Shown here in pieces: positions 26,302-40,301 of a stretch of 64,000 nucleotides of DNA. The position numbers and the translations under genes are program-made. A model generated the notes under the pieces. It made no database searches. It had not been told where the DNA came from and saw only the letters and a list, made by a program, of their open reading frames with translations. The stretch comes from Bordetella genomosp. 13. Lineage in GTDB: Bacteria; Pseudomonadota; Gammaproteobacteria; Burkholderiales; Burkholderiaceae_B. Location: assembly GCF_007679965.1 (NCBI RefSeq), contig NZ_VEHL01000005.1, positions 310,001 to 374,000 of the forward strand. Reading direction: 5' to 3'. How positions within the stretch are numbered: position 1 is the stretch's first letter; each line of letters opens with the position of its first letter.

Positions 26302-27699
26302 ATGCGTGCCCTGCGCCCCTCCAGCGCCGCGCTGGCGACGGCCGTGCTGCTGGGCGGCTGCGGCCTGCTGGACAGCCGCTACGAGCGGCCCGCCGTGCAG
26401 GTGCCGCTGCAGTGGACGCAGGGCCAGCCGGCCGACGCCACCGCCTTGTCGGGACCATGGTGGCAGGCGTTCGAAGACGCCGCACTGAACCAGTTGATCG
26501 AGCAGGCCCTGGCCCGCAACAACGACCTGGCCGCTGCGGGCGTGCGGGTGCGCCGCGCGCAGCTGACCGCCGGCCTGGCGCGCGCCGACCAGTTTCCACT
26601 GTTCGGCGGCAACGTGGACGTGAGCCGCACGCGCAACCTGTACGGCGACCGGTTCATCACGCGCAGCAACCAGGCGCAACTGAGCGTCAGCTACGAGCTG
26701 GACCTGTGGGGCCGTCTGTCGCGCGCCCACGACGCGGCGCAGTGGGAAGCCGAGGCCACCGAAGAGGACCGCCAGAGCACCGCGCTGAGCCTGACCGGCA
26801 CCACCGCGCAGCTGTACTGGCAGATCGGCTTCATCAACCAGCGCCTGGCCACCAGCACGGAAAGCATCACGTATGCGCAGCGCACGCTGGACCTGGTGCG
26901 CGCGCAGTACGCGGCCGGCGGCGCCTCGGCGCTGGAAGTGGCCGAGGCCGAGCAGAACCTGGCCAACCAGCAGGCCGCGCATACCGACCTGCTGCAGCAG
27001 CGCGTGGAGTACCGCAATGCGCTGGCCATCCTGTTCGACGGTCCGCCCGGCCGCATCGTGACCGATCCGCAGACGCTGCCGCGGACCGAACCGCCGCCGG
27101 TGCGCGCCGGCCTGCCGGCCGACCTGCTGGGCCGCCGTCCCGACCTGCGCGCGGCCGAGCTGCGCCTGCGCGGCGCGCTGGCCAACGTGGACGCCACGCG
27201 CTACAGCTACTACCCACCCATCACGCTGACCGGCGCGCTGGGCTCGGCCAGCACGGCGCTGGGCAACCTGCTGCAGAACCCCGTGGCCACGCTGGGCGCG
27301 GGGCTGAGCCTGCCGTTCCTGCAGGTCAACCAGATGCAGCTGAACATCGACATCTCGCGCACGGACTTCGAAGAGCGCGTGATCGGTTTCCGGCAGGCCC
27401 TGTACCAGGCCATGGCCGACGTCGAGAACGCGCTGTCGGCGCGCACGCAATTGAATGAGCGCGCGCGGCTGCTGGCGCAGTCGCTGGAATCGGCGCGGCG
27501 CGCCGAGCGGCTGTACGAGGTGCGCTACCGCTCGGGCGCGGTGTCGCTGCGCTTCTGGCTGGACGCGCAGCAGCAGCGCCGCAATGCCGAGATCGCGGTG
27601 GCCGAGAACGGCCTGAACCGGCTGGTGAACCAGGTGTCGCTGTACCAGGCGCTGGGCGGCGGCGATGCGCCGACGGTCCAGCCGATGCTGGCGCCGTAG
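26302..27699 (+). CDS. outer membrane factor lipoprotein of an efflux system (NodT/OprM family)
   Basis: The product is 465 residues from the ATG at 26302, chosen because GGAG lies 6 bases before it and because it gives a proper lipoprotein signal: hydrophobic core, then LLGGC with the lipidated Cys at residue 20. The open frame extends further upstream through a repeat element and is not used. The rest is a TolC-fold protein with its internal duplication and the long helices. A typical landmark is RPDLRAAE at the start of the second half. It completes the MacA-MacB pump, 140 bases downstream of macB. Confidence 0.92.
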   Translation: MRALRPSSAALATAVLLGGCGLLDSRYERPAVQVPLQWTQGQPADATALSGPWWQAFEDAALNQLIEQALARNNDLAAAGVRVRRAQLTAGLARADQFPLFGGNVDVSRTRNLYGDRFITRSNQAQLSVSYELDLWGRLSRAHDAAQWEAEATEEDRQSTALSLTGTTAQLYWQIGFINQRLATSTESITYAQRTLDLVRAQYAAGGASALEVAEAEQNLANQQAAHTDLLQQRVEYRNALAILFDGPPGRIVTDPQTLPRTEPPPVRAGLPADLLGRRPDLRAAELRLRGALANVDATRYSYYPPITLTGALGSASTALGNLLQNPVATLGAGLSLPFLQVNQMQLNIDISRTDFEERVIGFRQALYQAMADVENALSARTQLNERARLLAQSLESARRAERLYEVRYRSGAVSLRFWLDAQQQRRNAEIAVAENGLNRLVNQVSLYQALGGGDAPTVQPMLAP

Positions 27700-27804
27700 C
27701 GCGGCGGGCCCGCCGCACGAGAGGCCGCCCGTCCGCGGTTCCGGCCGTTGCGGCGGCGCCGCGGCGGCGGGCCGCGCCGGGAACGTGGGAAAATAGCGCC
27801 CATC

Positions 27805-28659
27805 ATGACGATCGCCCCGCCCGACCTCACTCCCTCCTGCGACATCGATGCCGAACGCCGTTTCGGCGGCCTGGCCCGGTTGTACGGCCCGGGCGCGCCC
27901 GCGCGCCTGTACGGCGCGCACGTGGCGGTGGTGGGCCTGGGTGGCGTGGGCTCCTGGACGGCCGAGGCGCTGGCGCGCTGCGGCGTGGGCGCGCTGACGC
28001 TGATCGACCTGGACCACATCGCCGAATCCAACGTCAACCGGCAGATCCACGCGCTGACGCCCACGCTGGGGCAGGCCAAGATCGAGGCCATGGCCGCGCG
28101 CATCCGCGACATCAATCCCGGCTGCGTGGTGACGCGGGTGGACGAGTTCGTCGACCCCGACAACGTGGGCCAGCTGCTGGCGGGCCATTACGCGGCCATC
28201 GTCGATTGCACGGACCAGGCCGCGGCCAAGATCGCGATGATCCTGCACGCGCGGGCCCGCGCCGTGCCCCTGCTGCTGTGCGGCGGGGCGGGCGGCAAGA
28301 CCGATCCGCTGTCCTTGCGCGCGGGCGACCTGTCCGAGGCCGCGAACGATGCGCTGTTGTCGAAGCTGCGCAACAAGCTGCGCCGCGAGCACGGCTTTCC
28401 GCGCGCGTCGGATGCCCAGGGGCGGGCGCTCAAGCGCGTGCCGCGCATGGGCGTGCGGGCGCTGTGGTTCGACCAGCCCGCGATCCTGCCGCAGGCATGG
28501 GCGCAGGCAGCCGAGATGGAAGACGACATGGGGGCGCAGGCCGAGGCCGCGGCCGCGCCGCAGGGGCTGTCCTGCGCGGGCTACGGGTCGGTGGTGACCG
28601 TGACCGCCGCGATGGGCCTGGCAGCCGCCAACGAGGCCCTGCGGCTGGCGCTGGCTTGA
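27805..28659 (+). CDS. tcdA: tRNA threonylcarbamoyladenosine dehydratase (TcdA/CsdL, ThiF fold)
   Basis: A 284-residue E1-like ATPase that cyclises t6A37 in tRNAs to ct6A. Visible are RFGGLARLYG at the start, the ATP loop GLGGVGSWTAEAL near 45-57, the strand DLDHIAESNVNRQIHA, the acidic VDCTDQ, and the C-terminal YGSVVTVTAAMGL. The length suits TcdA rather than MoeB or ThiF, and the Zn cysteine pairs of MoeB are absent. It is a single gene, convergent with the pabC-like gene, from which it is separated by a 34-bp inverted repeat. Confidence 0.9.
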   Translation: MTIAPPDLTPSCDIDAERRFGGLARLYGPGAPARLYGAHVAVVGLGGVGSWTAEALARCGVGALTLIDLDHIAESNVNRQIHALTPTLGQAKIEAMAARIRDINPGCVVTRVDEFVDPDNVGQLLAGHYAAIVDCTDQAAAKIAMILHARARAVPLLLCGGAGGKTDPLSLRAGDLSEAANDALLSKLRNKLRREHGFPRASDAQGRALKRVPRMGVRALWFDQPAILPQAWAQAAEMEDDMGAQAEAAAAPQGLSCAGYGSVVTVTAAMGLAAANEALRLALA

Positions 28660-28689
28660 TTCTTTCCTGGACGGTGGGTTCTTGAGGCC

Positions 28690-28819
28690 GCCGCTGCGCG
28701 GGGCCACCGGCCGGGCCGGCCAAGTCGTCGGGCTCGGGCGCGCCCCCAGGCGCCCTCGGCCGCTACGCGGCTTCCCCTCCTCCAATTGGCCAGCCCGGCC
28801 GGTGGCCCCGCGCAGCGGC
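28690..28819. repeat. 34-bp inverted repeat between convergent genes
   Basis: Arm 28690-28723 (starting GCCGCTGCGCGGGGCC) is the reverse complement of 28786-28819 with a single mismatch. The 62-base loop contains a further small hairpin. The sequence lies between the stops of tcdA and the pabC-like gene and could act as a bidirectional transcription barrier. I found no transposase nearby. Confidence 0.7.
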
Positions 28820-28902
28820 TACATCGGAGTCGGCCCGGCGAGGCGCGATTCAAGCCGTGGGTGGAGAGGGTGCCCTGCAGTGTGGCGCGTGCGCGGCCTG
28901 GT

Positions 28903-29562
28903 CTACGTGGAAGCGGTCTCGGGCTGGGTGACGGTGTCCAGCAAGGTCACGTCGAACCAGCCGCGCAGCGCGTTCGAGACGCGGATGGCTTCGGCCTGGC
29001 GTAGCATGGCGGCGGTCAGGGTGCGTTCCTGGACCGTGCCCTGGTCGAGCAGTTCCGCGCGCTGCACGCCAGGCAGGCAGCCGCTGCCGGCCGCTGGCGT
29101 GAACCATTGGCCGCCCAGCTTCAGGTAGACGTTGCTACGCGTGCCTTCGCACAGCTCGCCGCGCGTGTTCAGGTAAAGCACGTCGAACACGTCCGGATGC
29201 CGCGCCAACCACGCCGTCGAGGCCTCGTACCAGGGACGGTGGGTGGTCTTGTGGCGCAGCAGGGGTTCGGCGGGGTCCAGCGGATCGGACGACAGCATGA
29301 CGGCCTGGGCCGACCCGAGCTCGGGCAGCGGCGAGGCCTGCACGGTGCGGTCGCCGGCGCTGTTCAGCAGCAGGCGCAGGCGGTGCGGCCCGGGGGCCAG
29401 GGCCATGCTGGCGGCGGCGCGCACGTCGGCCTCGATGGCCTCGGGCTCGCACGGGTATTGCAGCGCCTGCGCCGAGGTGCGCAGCCGTGTCAGGTGGCGA
29501 TGCAGCAGGGGAATGCGTCGGCCCGACGTGACCAGCATGGTTTCAATCAGTTCGGGCCGCAT
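28903..29562 (-). CDS. aminotransferase class IV, 4-amino-4-deoxychorismate lyase-like
   Basis: The product is 219 residues from the ATG at 29562, with AGGAG about 5 bases upstream. The class-IV fold is shown by LIETMLV at the start, HLTRLRTSAQAL, a Lys in LLRHKTTHR that would bind PLP, and LNTRGELCEGTRSNVYL (the conserved E-x-x-x-x-N segment), then a PAAGSGCLPGVQR turn. PabC releases pyruvate from aminodeoxychorismate to give 4-aminobenzoate. The position just downstream of pabB (127 bases) supports that job; it is short for the family (usually about 270). Confidence 0.82.
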   Translation of the reverse strand: MRPELIETMLVTSGRRIPLLHRHLTRLRTSAQALQYPCEPEAIEADVRAAASMALAPGPHRLRLLLNSAGDRTVQASPLPELGSAQAVMLSSDPLDPAEPLLRHKTTHRPWYEASTAWLARHPDVFDVLYLNTRGELCEGTRSNVYLKLGGQWFTPAAGSGCLPGVQRAELLDQGTVQERTLTAAMLRQAEAIRVSNALRGWFDVTLLDTVTQPETAST

Positions 29563-29689
29563 GCATGCTCCTGTGTGGATTTCGACATGGCCTTGTGCCG
29601 CGGTGCCGCTCGCGGCGTGCGGCGCTGTTCCGGAAGCGGTCCGGCGCCGGGGCGCAAAAGCGGCCGATGGCGCCGGGCCGCCGCGGGCG

Positions 29690-30901
29690 TCAGCCCAGGA
29701 TGCGCGCCTTCCAATGGCATTCCTGCCATTCCCGTTCCGAGTCGGAGTCGTGCACGATGCCGCCGCCCACATGGTACACGCCGTGCCGCGCCGGAGCGTC
29801 GCCGGAGGGCAGCACCAGGGTGCGGATCGCCACGTTCAGCGAGAAGTCGCCATTGGGCGCCAGCCAGCCGATGCTGCCGCAATACAGGCCGCGCGGCGCG
29901 ACCTCCATGCGGCGGATGCGGCGCATGGCGGTGACCTTGGGGGCGCCGGTGATGGAGCCGCACGGAAACAGCGCGGCCAGCACCTGCGCCAGCGTGGCGT
30001 CGGGCGCCTCGGCCGAGATGGTCGAGGTCAGCGTCCAGACGCTGGGGTACTTCTCCAGCGAGAACAGCGCGTCCACCCGCACCGAGCCTGGCCGGGCCAG
30101 GCGGCCCAGGTCGTTGCGCAGCAGGTCGACGATCATCAGGTTCTCGGCGCGATCCTTCGGGCTGGCCCGCAGGGCCTGGCCCAGCCGCTGGTCCTCGGCC
30201 GGATCGGCATGGCGCGGCGCCGTGCCCTTCATGGGCCGCGTCACCAGCCGCGTGCCCTGGCGGGCCACGAACAGTTCGGGCGAGAAGGACAGCACGGTGC
30301 GCAGGCCGTCGTCCACATAGGCCGCATGGGCCACCGGATGGCGCGCGGCGATCCGCCGATACAGCGCCTGCGGGTCGCCCTCGACGGCCACGTCCAGCGG
30401 CAGGGTGTAGTTGACCTGGTACAGCTCGCCCTGCGCGATCAGGTCGCGTATGCGGGCGATGCGCTGGACGTAATCCTCGCGCGCCATGCGGGGGACGACG
30501 GCGCGGATATGCGCCGCATCGACGGGCGCCGCGTCGTCATCTGCCGCATCGCCCGGCGCCGCGCTCCCGGACGCATCCGACGCGGGCGCCGGCCATGGCG
30601 CCTCGGTCCGCACCCGGTCGAACACCAGCGCGGTCAGCCGCGGACTGCGGTCCTCGGCCCGCAAGCCAGGCACGGGCGCGCCGCCCGGCTCGTCGGGCGG
30701 CGGCAGCGTGGCTTCCGGCAGCAGCCATTCGCCCAGCTCGTAGTCCAGCAGCAGGGCCACCCAGCGGCCCGCTGCGCGCGCGGCCTCGATGGCCCGCAGT
30801 GCGCCGGACATTTCGTCCCGGCTGCGCGCGACGATGCGCTCGCGGGGATCGAGCAGCTCCAGCGCCCGGCCGGCCAGGCGGTCTTCGAAACGGCACTTCA
30901 T
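29690..30901 (-). CDS. pabB: aminodeoxychorismate synthase component I
   Basis: A 403-residue chorismate-utilising enzyme that converts chorismate and ammonia to aminodeoxychorismate for folate synthesis. The catalytic-domain motifs are clear: the Lys-containing PMKGTAPR, DRAENLMIVDLLRNDLGR, PSVWTLTSTI, FPCGSITGAPK and the terminal GGGIVHDSDSEREW. The N-terminal domain is shortened relative to E. coli PabB. No glutamine amidotransferase gene (pabA) is adjacent. It lies downstream of uvrA on the same strand after about 108 bases. Confidence 0.92.
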   Translation of the reverse strand: MKCRFEDRLAGRALELLDPRERIVARSRDEMSGALRAIEAARAAGRWVALLLDYELGEWLLPEATLPPPDEPGGAPVPGLRAEDRSPRLTALVFDRVRTEAPWPAPASDASGSAAPGDAADDDAAPVDAAHIRAVVPRMAREDYVQRIARIRDLIAQGELYQVNYTLPLDVAVEGDPQALYRRIAARHPVAHAAYVDDGLRTVLSFSPELFVARQGTRLVTRPMKGTAPRHADPAEDQRLGQALRASPKDRAENLMIVDLLRNDLGRLARPGSVRVDALFSLEKYPSVWTLTSTISAEAPDATLAQVLAALFPCGSITGAPKVTAMRRIRRMEVAPRGLYCGSIGWLAPNGDFSLNVAIRTLVLPSGDAPARHGVYHVGGGIVHDSDSEREWQECHWKARILG

Positions 30902-31009
30902 GTCAGTCTTGCCGGGCTGCCATCAGGGTTGGATACAGGCGGGTCCAGGCGGGGATGCGGCAGCTGCACCGCATCCCGCCGGAACGCCGCGGGCGTGAGC
31001 GTAGCGCAC

Positions 31010-36811
<5,802 letters not shown>

Positions 36812-36882
36812 GGGGTAATCGTAGCCTGTGTCCGGCAGGGCGCCGGAAATAAGGGGCGGATAGGGGAGGGGCGCGGAGATAT

Positions 36883-36898
36883 CTGTATATATGAACAG
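36883..36898. promoter_or_regulatory. LexA/SOS box in front of uvrA
   Basis: CTGTATATATGAACAG fits the gammaproteobacterial LexA consensus (CTG, ten AT-rich bases, CAG) with a near-ideal alternating core. It lies 72 bases before the uvrA start and about 140 bases before the KDPG aldolase start on the other strand. Repression of uvrA until DNA damage is the expected effect. Confidence 0.85.
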
Positions 36899-37036
36899 TA
36901 TCTCAGATTCACATGGTCTTACGCCACACATGGGGACGGACGCGCATAATCAAAGCAGGAATCCAGGCCGGCGCCCTTGTTTTACACACGCACCGGCTAT
37001 CCGTCCCGCCGGGACGCCCTTGCCCACAGAGGTGCC

Positions 37037-37684
37037 ATGACCCGCTCCGATCCCGTCTCCCTGCGTGCCCGGCTGCTGGCCGCGCGCGTCGTGCCGGTGC
37101 TGCGCTACGCCGATGCGGCCCAGGCCGCCTACGCCGTCGAGGTCGCCGTCGCGGCCGGCTGCGACACCCTGGAACTGACCTGCACCATTCCCGGCGTGGC
37201 CGACCTGGTGCGCGTGCTGCGCGACCAGCACGGCGATGCCCTGATGCTGGGCGTCGGCACGGTACTGGACGAAGACCAGGCGCGCGACGCGCTGGTGGCG
37301 GGCGCCGATTTCCTGGTGTCGCCGGGCCACACGCCGGGCCTGGTCGAGATGGCCCACGCGGCCGGCGCGCTGTGCCTGCTGGGCGCGTTCACGCCGACCG
37401 AGGTGCTGGCCGCGCGCGCGGCGGGGGCCGACCTGGTGAAGGTCTTCCCCGCCGAGACGGGCGGGCCCGGCCACCTGGCGGCGCTGAAATCCGTGTTTCC
37501 CGACACCGACTTCTGCCCCACGGGCGGCGTCACGCGCCAGAACATGGCCGCGTATTTCGCGGCCGGCGCGGCATTGGTGGGCATCGGCGGCGCCCTGTAC
37601 GACAAGGCCGCCTTCGCGGCGCGCGACACCGCCGCGCTGGTCGGTCAGATCGGCCAGATCCGGCAGGAGGCGCGCCATGGCTGA
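37037..37684 (+). CDS. eda: 2-dehydro-3-deoxy-phosphogluconate (KDPG/KDPGal) aldolase
   Basis: A 215-residue class I aldolase that splits KDPG to pyruvate and glyceraldehyde 3-phosphate (Entner-Doudoroff pathway). It has the TIM-barrel motifs of Eda: VVPVLRY, TLELTCTIP with the general-base Glu, GVGTV, FLVSPGHTPGL and the Schiff-base Lys in LVKVFPAE. CPTGGVT binds the phosphate. The ATG at 37037 follows AGAGG. It overlaps the kinase gene by 8 bases, and the pair forms the last two steps of hexuronate or gluconate breakdown. Confidence 0.9.
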   Translation: MTRSDPVSLRARLLAARVVPVLRYADAAQAAYAVEVAVAAGCDTLELTCTIPGVADLVRVLRDQHGDALMLGVGTVLDEDQARDALVAGADFLVSPGHTPGLVEMAHAAGALCLLGAFTPTEVLAARAAGADLVKVFPAETGGPGHLAALKSVFPDTDFCPTGGVTRQNMAAYFAAGAALVGIGGALYDKAAFAARDTAALVGQIGQIRQEARHG

Positions 37685-38603
37685 GTTCGACGTCGTCGGA
37701 CTGGGCGAAGCCCTGATCGAATTCAACCAGACGCGCCCCGGCCAGCCCGATTACCGCCAGGGATACGGCGGCGATACTTCCAATGCGGTGATCGCGGCGG
37801 CTCGCCAGGGCGCGCGCTGCGCGTACCTGACGCGCGTGGGCGACGATGCGTTCGGACGGCAGTTGCTGGACCTGTGGCGCGCAGAAGGCGTGGATACCGC
37901 GGGCGTGGGGGTAGACGCCGATGCGCACACCGGGGTCTACTTCGTACAGCACGGTCCGGACGGACATGCGTTCAGCTACCTGCGGCGCGACTCCGCGGCG
38001 GCCCGCATGCGGCCCGACGGCCTGGATGCCGGCCTGGTCGAGCGCGCCCGTTTCCTGCACGTGTCGGGCATCAGCCTGGCGATCAGCGACAGTGCCTGCG
38101 ACACGGTATTCGCCGCCGTCGCGCGGGCCCGCGCGGCGGGCGTGCAGGTCAGCCTGGATTCCAACCTGCGGCTGGGGCTGTGGCCGCTGGACCGCGCCCG
38201 TGCCATCCTGCGCGAAGCCTTGTGCCACGCCGACCTGTTCCTGCCCAGCATGGACGATCTGCGGCATTTCACGGGTCATGAAGACCCGGACCGTACGCTG
38301 GACTGGATCCGCCAGGCCGGCGCGCCCGGCGCCGTGGTGCTGAAGCTGGGCAAGGACGGCTCGATGCTGGACGAGGACGGCGTTCGCACGCCCATCGCCA
38401 GCCACCGCGTGCAGGCGGTGGACGCCACCGGCGCGGGCGACTGCTTCGCCGGCAACCTGCTGGCGCGGCGTTGCCGCGGCGACGCGTGGCCGGATGCCGT
38501 GCGCTATGCCAATGCGGCGGCGGCGCTGTCCACGCTGGGATATGGCGCGGTCGATCCGCTGCCGCGCCCCGATCAGGTGCGGCAACTCCTGGCACGGCGT
38601 TGA
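37677..38603 (+). CDS. kdgK: 2-dehydro-3-deoxygluconokinase (PfkB family)
   Basis: A 308-residue ribokinase-fold sugar kinase that phosphorylates KDG to KDPG, the substrate of the aldolase encoded just before it. N-terminal GLGEALIEFNQ and GYGGDTSNAVIAAARQGA are typical of KdgK, and the C-terminal DATGAGDCFAGNLLA carries the catalytic Asp and anion hole. The start overlaps the aldolase stop by 8 bases, with GGAGG just upstream, so the two are co-translated. Confidence 0.92.
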   Translation: MAEFDVVGLGEALIEFNQTRPGQPDYRQGYGGDTSNAVIAAARQGARCAYLTRVGDDAFGRQLLDLWRAEGVDTAGVGVDADAHTGVYFVQHGPDGHAFSYLRRDSAAARMRPDGLDAGLVERARFLHVSGISLAISDSACDTVFAAVARARAAGVQVSLDSNLRLGLWPLDRARAILREALCHADLFLPSMDDLRHFTGHEDPDRTLDWIRQAGAPGAVVLKLGKDGSMLDEDGVRTPIASHRVQAVDATGAGDCFAGNLLARRCRGDAWPDAVRYANAAAALSTLGYGAVDPLPRPDQVRQLLARR

Positions 38604-38659
38604 CGCATCGCTCGCAGTTGCGCCGTTTTAACGTCCCTATTTTTCGTGCCGCTGCCCAT

Positions 38660-38689
38660 TTGCCTTGGGGCCGGGTCCAGGGCTAGAAT
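38660..38689 (+). promoter_or_regulatory. sigma-70-type promoter of the small basic protein gene
   Basis: TTGCCT (38660-38665) and TAGAAT (38684-38689) are separated by 18 bases. Transcription from about 38696 would give a leader of roughly 77 bases before the ATG at 38773. Confidence 0.5.
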
Positions 38690-38772
38690 CCCGAGTTATC
38701 CTTGATTTCGCCGTCCGCCTTTTCGGCCAGACCCGAAACAAACCGAATAGAACCTCTACCGGAGAATTAGTC

Positions 38773-38901
38773 ATGGCCGAACGTAAACGCGTCCGTCGCA
38801 ACACCCTGGAACGCCGCTGCCTGGGCAAGGCCTTCAAGCGCCTCTTCGTCAAGTCGCCCAAGGGCGTGTTCAAGATGCTGGAGAAGGTCAAGCGCGTGTA
38901 A
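38773..38901 (+). CDS. small, very basic protein of 42 residues
   Basis: The frame starts at 38773 with GGAG about 9 bases upstream and is bracketed by its own promoter and an intrinsic terminator, which supports a real gene. The product begins M-A-E-R-K-R-V-R-R-N and ends E-K-V-K-R-V. Roughly 17 of 42 residues are Lys or Arg and only 4 are acidic, so it should bind nucleic acid or ribosomes. There is one Cys, and no signal peptide or membrane segment. I do not recognise a family; the size and charge recall small ribosomal proteins, but none fits. Confidence 0.75.
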   Translation: MAERKRVRRNTLERRCLGKAFKRLFVKSPKGVFKMLEKVKRV

Positions 38902-38969
38902 TTGCGCTGATCGCGGCCAGGCGTGAAGCCGGCCGCCCCTTCCTCGTCCCCTCGGGACGACGCCAGAAA

Positions 38970-38995
38970 CCCCTCCACGGAGGGGTTTTTTGTTT
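38970..38995 (+). terminator. intrinsic terminator of the small basic protein gene
   Basis: CCCCTC (38970-38975) pairs with GAGGGG (38980-38985) across CACG, followed directly by TTTTTTGTTTT. It lies about 70 bases after the stop codon. Confidence 0.9.
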
Positions 38996-39071
38996 TGGGC
39001 GCGGGCGGAACCTGGCAGCGGCCGCAAGCCTCGGCATGAGACGCGCCGTGGCCATGCCACGACGGCATTGC

Positions 39072-39120
39072 TTAATTTACCCGGATCATATTGATTTGAA
39101 TTAATTTACCTGGGTATAAT
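39072..39120 (+). promoter_or_regulatory. promoter with operator-like direct repeats, DUF2239 gene
   Basis: TTAATTTACC occurs at 39072-39081 (followed by CGG) and at 39101-39110 (followed by TGG), start to start 29 bases. A strong promoter overlaps the second copy: TTGATT (39091-39096), 18-base spacer, TATAAT (39115-39120). The second copy reads on as TTTACCTGGGTA, an imperfect dyad. A repressor binding here would cover the -10. Confidence 0.55.
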
Positions 39121-39145
39121 TTGGGCTCTTCAACAGGAGTCCTCC

Positions 39146-39799
39146 ATGTCCGATCCGCTTTCCAAGCCCGTCACCGCGTTCGACGGCCACCGCCTGCTGT
39201 CCGCGGGCGAACTGGTCGAAGTCGCATTGGCCGTGAAAACCGCCACGGACATGGGCACGCCCGATCCGGTCCTGGTCTTCGACGACGCCACGGGCCGCGT
39301 CATCGACCTGGACCTGCGCGGCACCAAGGCCGACGTGGTCAAGCGCCTGGCGCAGCCGGTCGAGCTGCCACGCGGCCGCTACGCTTCCAAGGTCCAGGAC
39401 GACGGCGCGGCGGAGCAGGACGGCGCATCGTCCGAGCCGCGCGGCCGCGGCCGCCCCAAGCTGGGCGTGGTGTCGCGCGAGGTGACCTTGTTGCCGCGCC
39501 AATGGGAATGGCTGTCCGCGCAGCCCGGCGGCGCTTCCGCGGTGCTGCGCCGGCTGGTCGACCAGGCCCGCAACGACGCGGCGTCGCGGCAGAAGCAGCG
39601 CCGGCGCGCCGCCCAGGAGGCGGCCTACCAGGTCATGCTGGCCATCGGCGGCAACCTGCCCGGCTACGAAGAAGCGACGCGCGCGTTGTTCGCGGATGAC
39701 CGCGCGCGGCTGGAGGCATGCATCGCGCAATGGCCGGCAGACGTGCGGGCCTATGTGCTGCGCCTGGCCGACGCGGCCTCGGCGCCTGCCGCTCAGTGA
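39146..39799 (+). CDS. DUF2239 family protein
   Basis: A 217-residue protein with the DUF2239 pattern: HRLLSAGELVEVALAVK near 16-32, LVFDDATGRVIDLDLRG near 43-59, an Arg/Gly-rich hinge PRGRGRPKLGVVSREVTLLP (named by its ends) and WLSAQPGGASAVLRRLVD. The RGRGRPK stretch looks like an AT-hook, and the segment after it resembles helix-turn-helix or ribbon folds, so DNA binding is plausible. Its function is not known. ATG at 39146 follows AGGAG. The DUF1330-like gene starts 12 bases downstream and is probably in the same operon. Confidence 0.85.
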   Translation: MSDPLSKPVTAFDGHRLLSAGELVEVALAVKTATDMGTPDPVLVFDDATGRVIDLDLRGTKADVVKRLAQPVELPRGRYASKVQDDGAAEQDGASSEPRGRGRPKLGVVSREVTLLPRQWEWLSAQPGGASAVLRRLVDQARNDAASRQKQRRRAAQEAAYQVMLAIGGNLPGYEEATRALFADDRARLEACIAQWPADVRAYVLRLADAASAPAAQ

Positions 39800-39811
39800 G
39801 CAGCGGACATC

Positions 39812-40288
39812 ATGTCGAATCCGACCCGCCATCTCGACGTGCAAGGCGTCATCATGCCGAACCCGATACGCCATCTCGAACCGACGCAGGACGCGGGCCG
39901 GCGCTTCATCCAGCGCGGCATCGAAGGCCCGGTCATCATGCTGAACCTGCTGCGTTTCCGGGCGGTCGCCGACTATTCCGCGCATCCCGCGCTGGCGCCC
40001 GCGCAGCCCATCAGCGGGGCGCAGGCCTTCGACCGCTATGTCGCGCATACGCTGCCGCTGCTGCGAGACAGCGGCGGCGACCTGATGATGCTGGGCGCGG
40101 GCGGCCCGTGGCTGATCGGCCCCGCTGGCGAACGCTGGGATCTGGCCATGCTGGTACGCCAGGACAGCGTCGCGTCGTTCCTGGCGTTCGCCGGCCATCG
40201 CGAATACCTGTGCGGTATCGGGCACCGCACCGCCGCGCTGGAGGATTCCCGCCTGCTGCCGCTGGTGGGCCAGCCTTTGCCGGCTTGA
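39812..40288 (+). CDS. DUF1330-like small protein (ferredoxin-like fold)
   Basis: A 158-residue soluble protein. GPVIMLNLLRFR near 39-50, the HPALAPAQPISGAQAFDRYV stretch (described by its ends) and ERWDLAMLVRQDSVASFLAF match the pattern of DUF1330/EthD-like proteins that form small alpha+beta barrels. A second in-frame ATG at 39854 (MPNPIRHLEP) repeats the local sequence of the first start (MSNPTRHLD), so the true start could be either. No catalytic residue can be assigned. It converges with the LysR gene, 13 bases away. Confidence 0.75.
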   Translation: MSNPTRHLDVQGVIMPNPIRHLEPTQDAGRRFIQRGIEGPVIMLNLLRFRAVADYSAHPALAPAQPISGAQAFDRYVAHTLPLLRDSGGDLMMLGAGGPWLIGPAGERWDLAMLVRQDSVASFLAFAGHREYLCGIGHRTAALEDSRLLPLVGQPLPA

Positions 40289-40301
40289 GCGGCGACGGGG
40301 C

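Noticed and set aside
26173..28785. An 870-codon minus-strand open frame across the outer membrane factor and tcdA
   Set aside because: It is a shadow of real genes on the other strand; composition is that of antisense GC-rich DNA.
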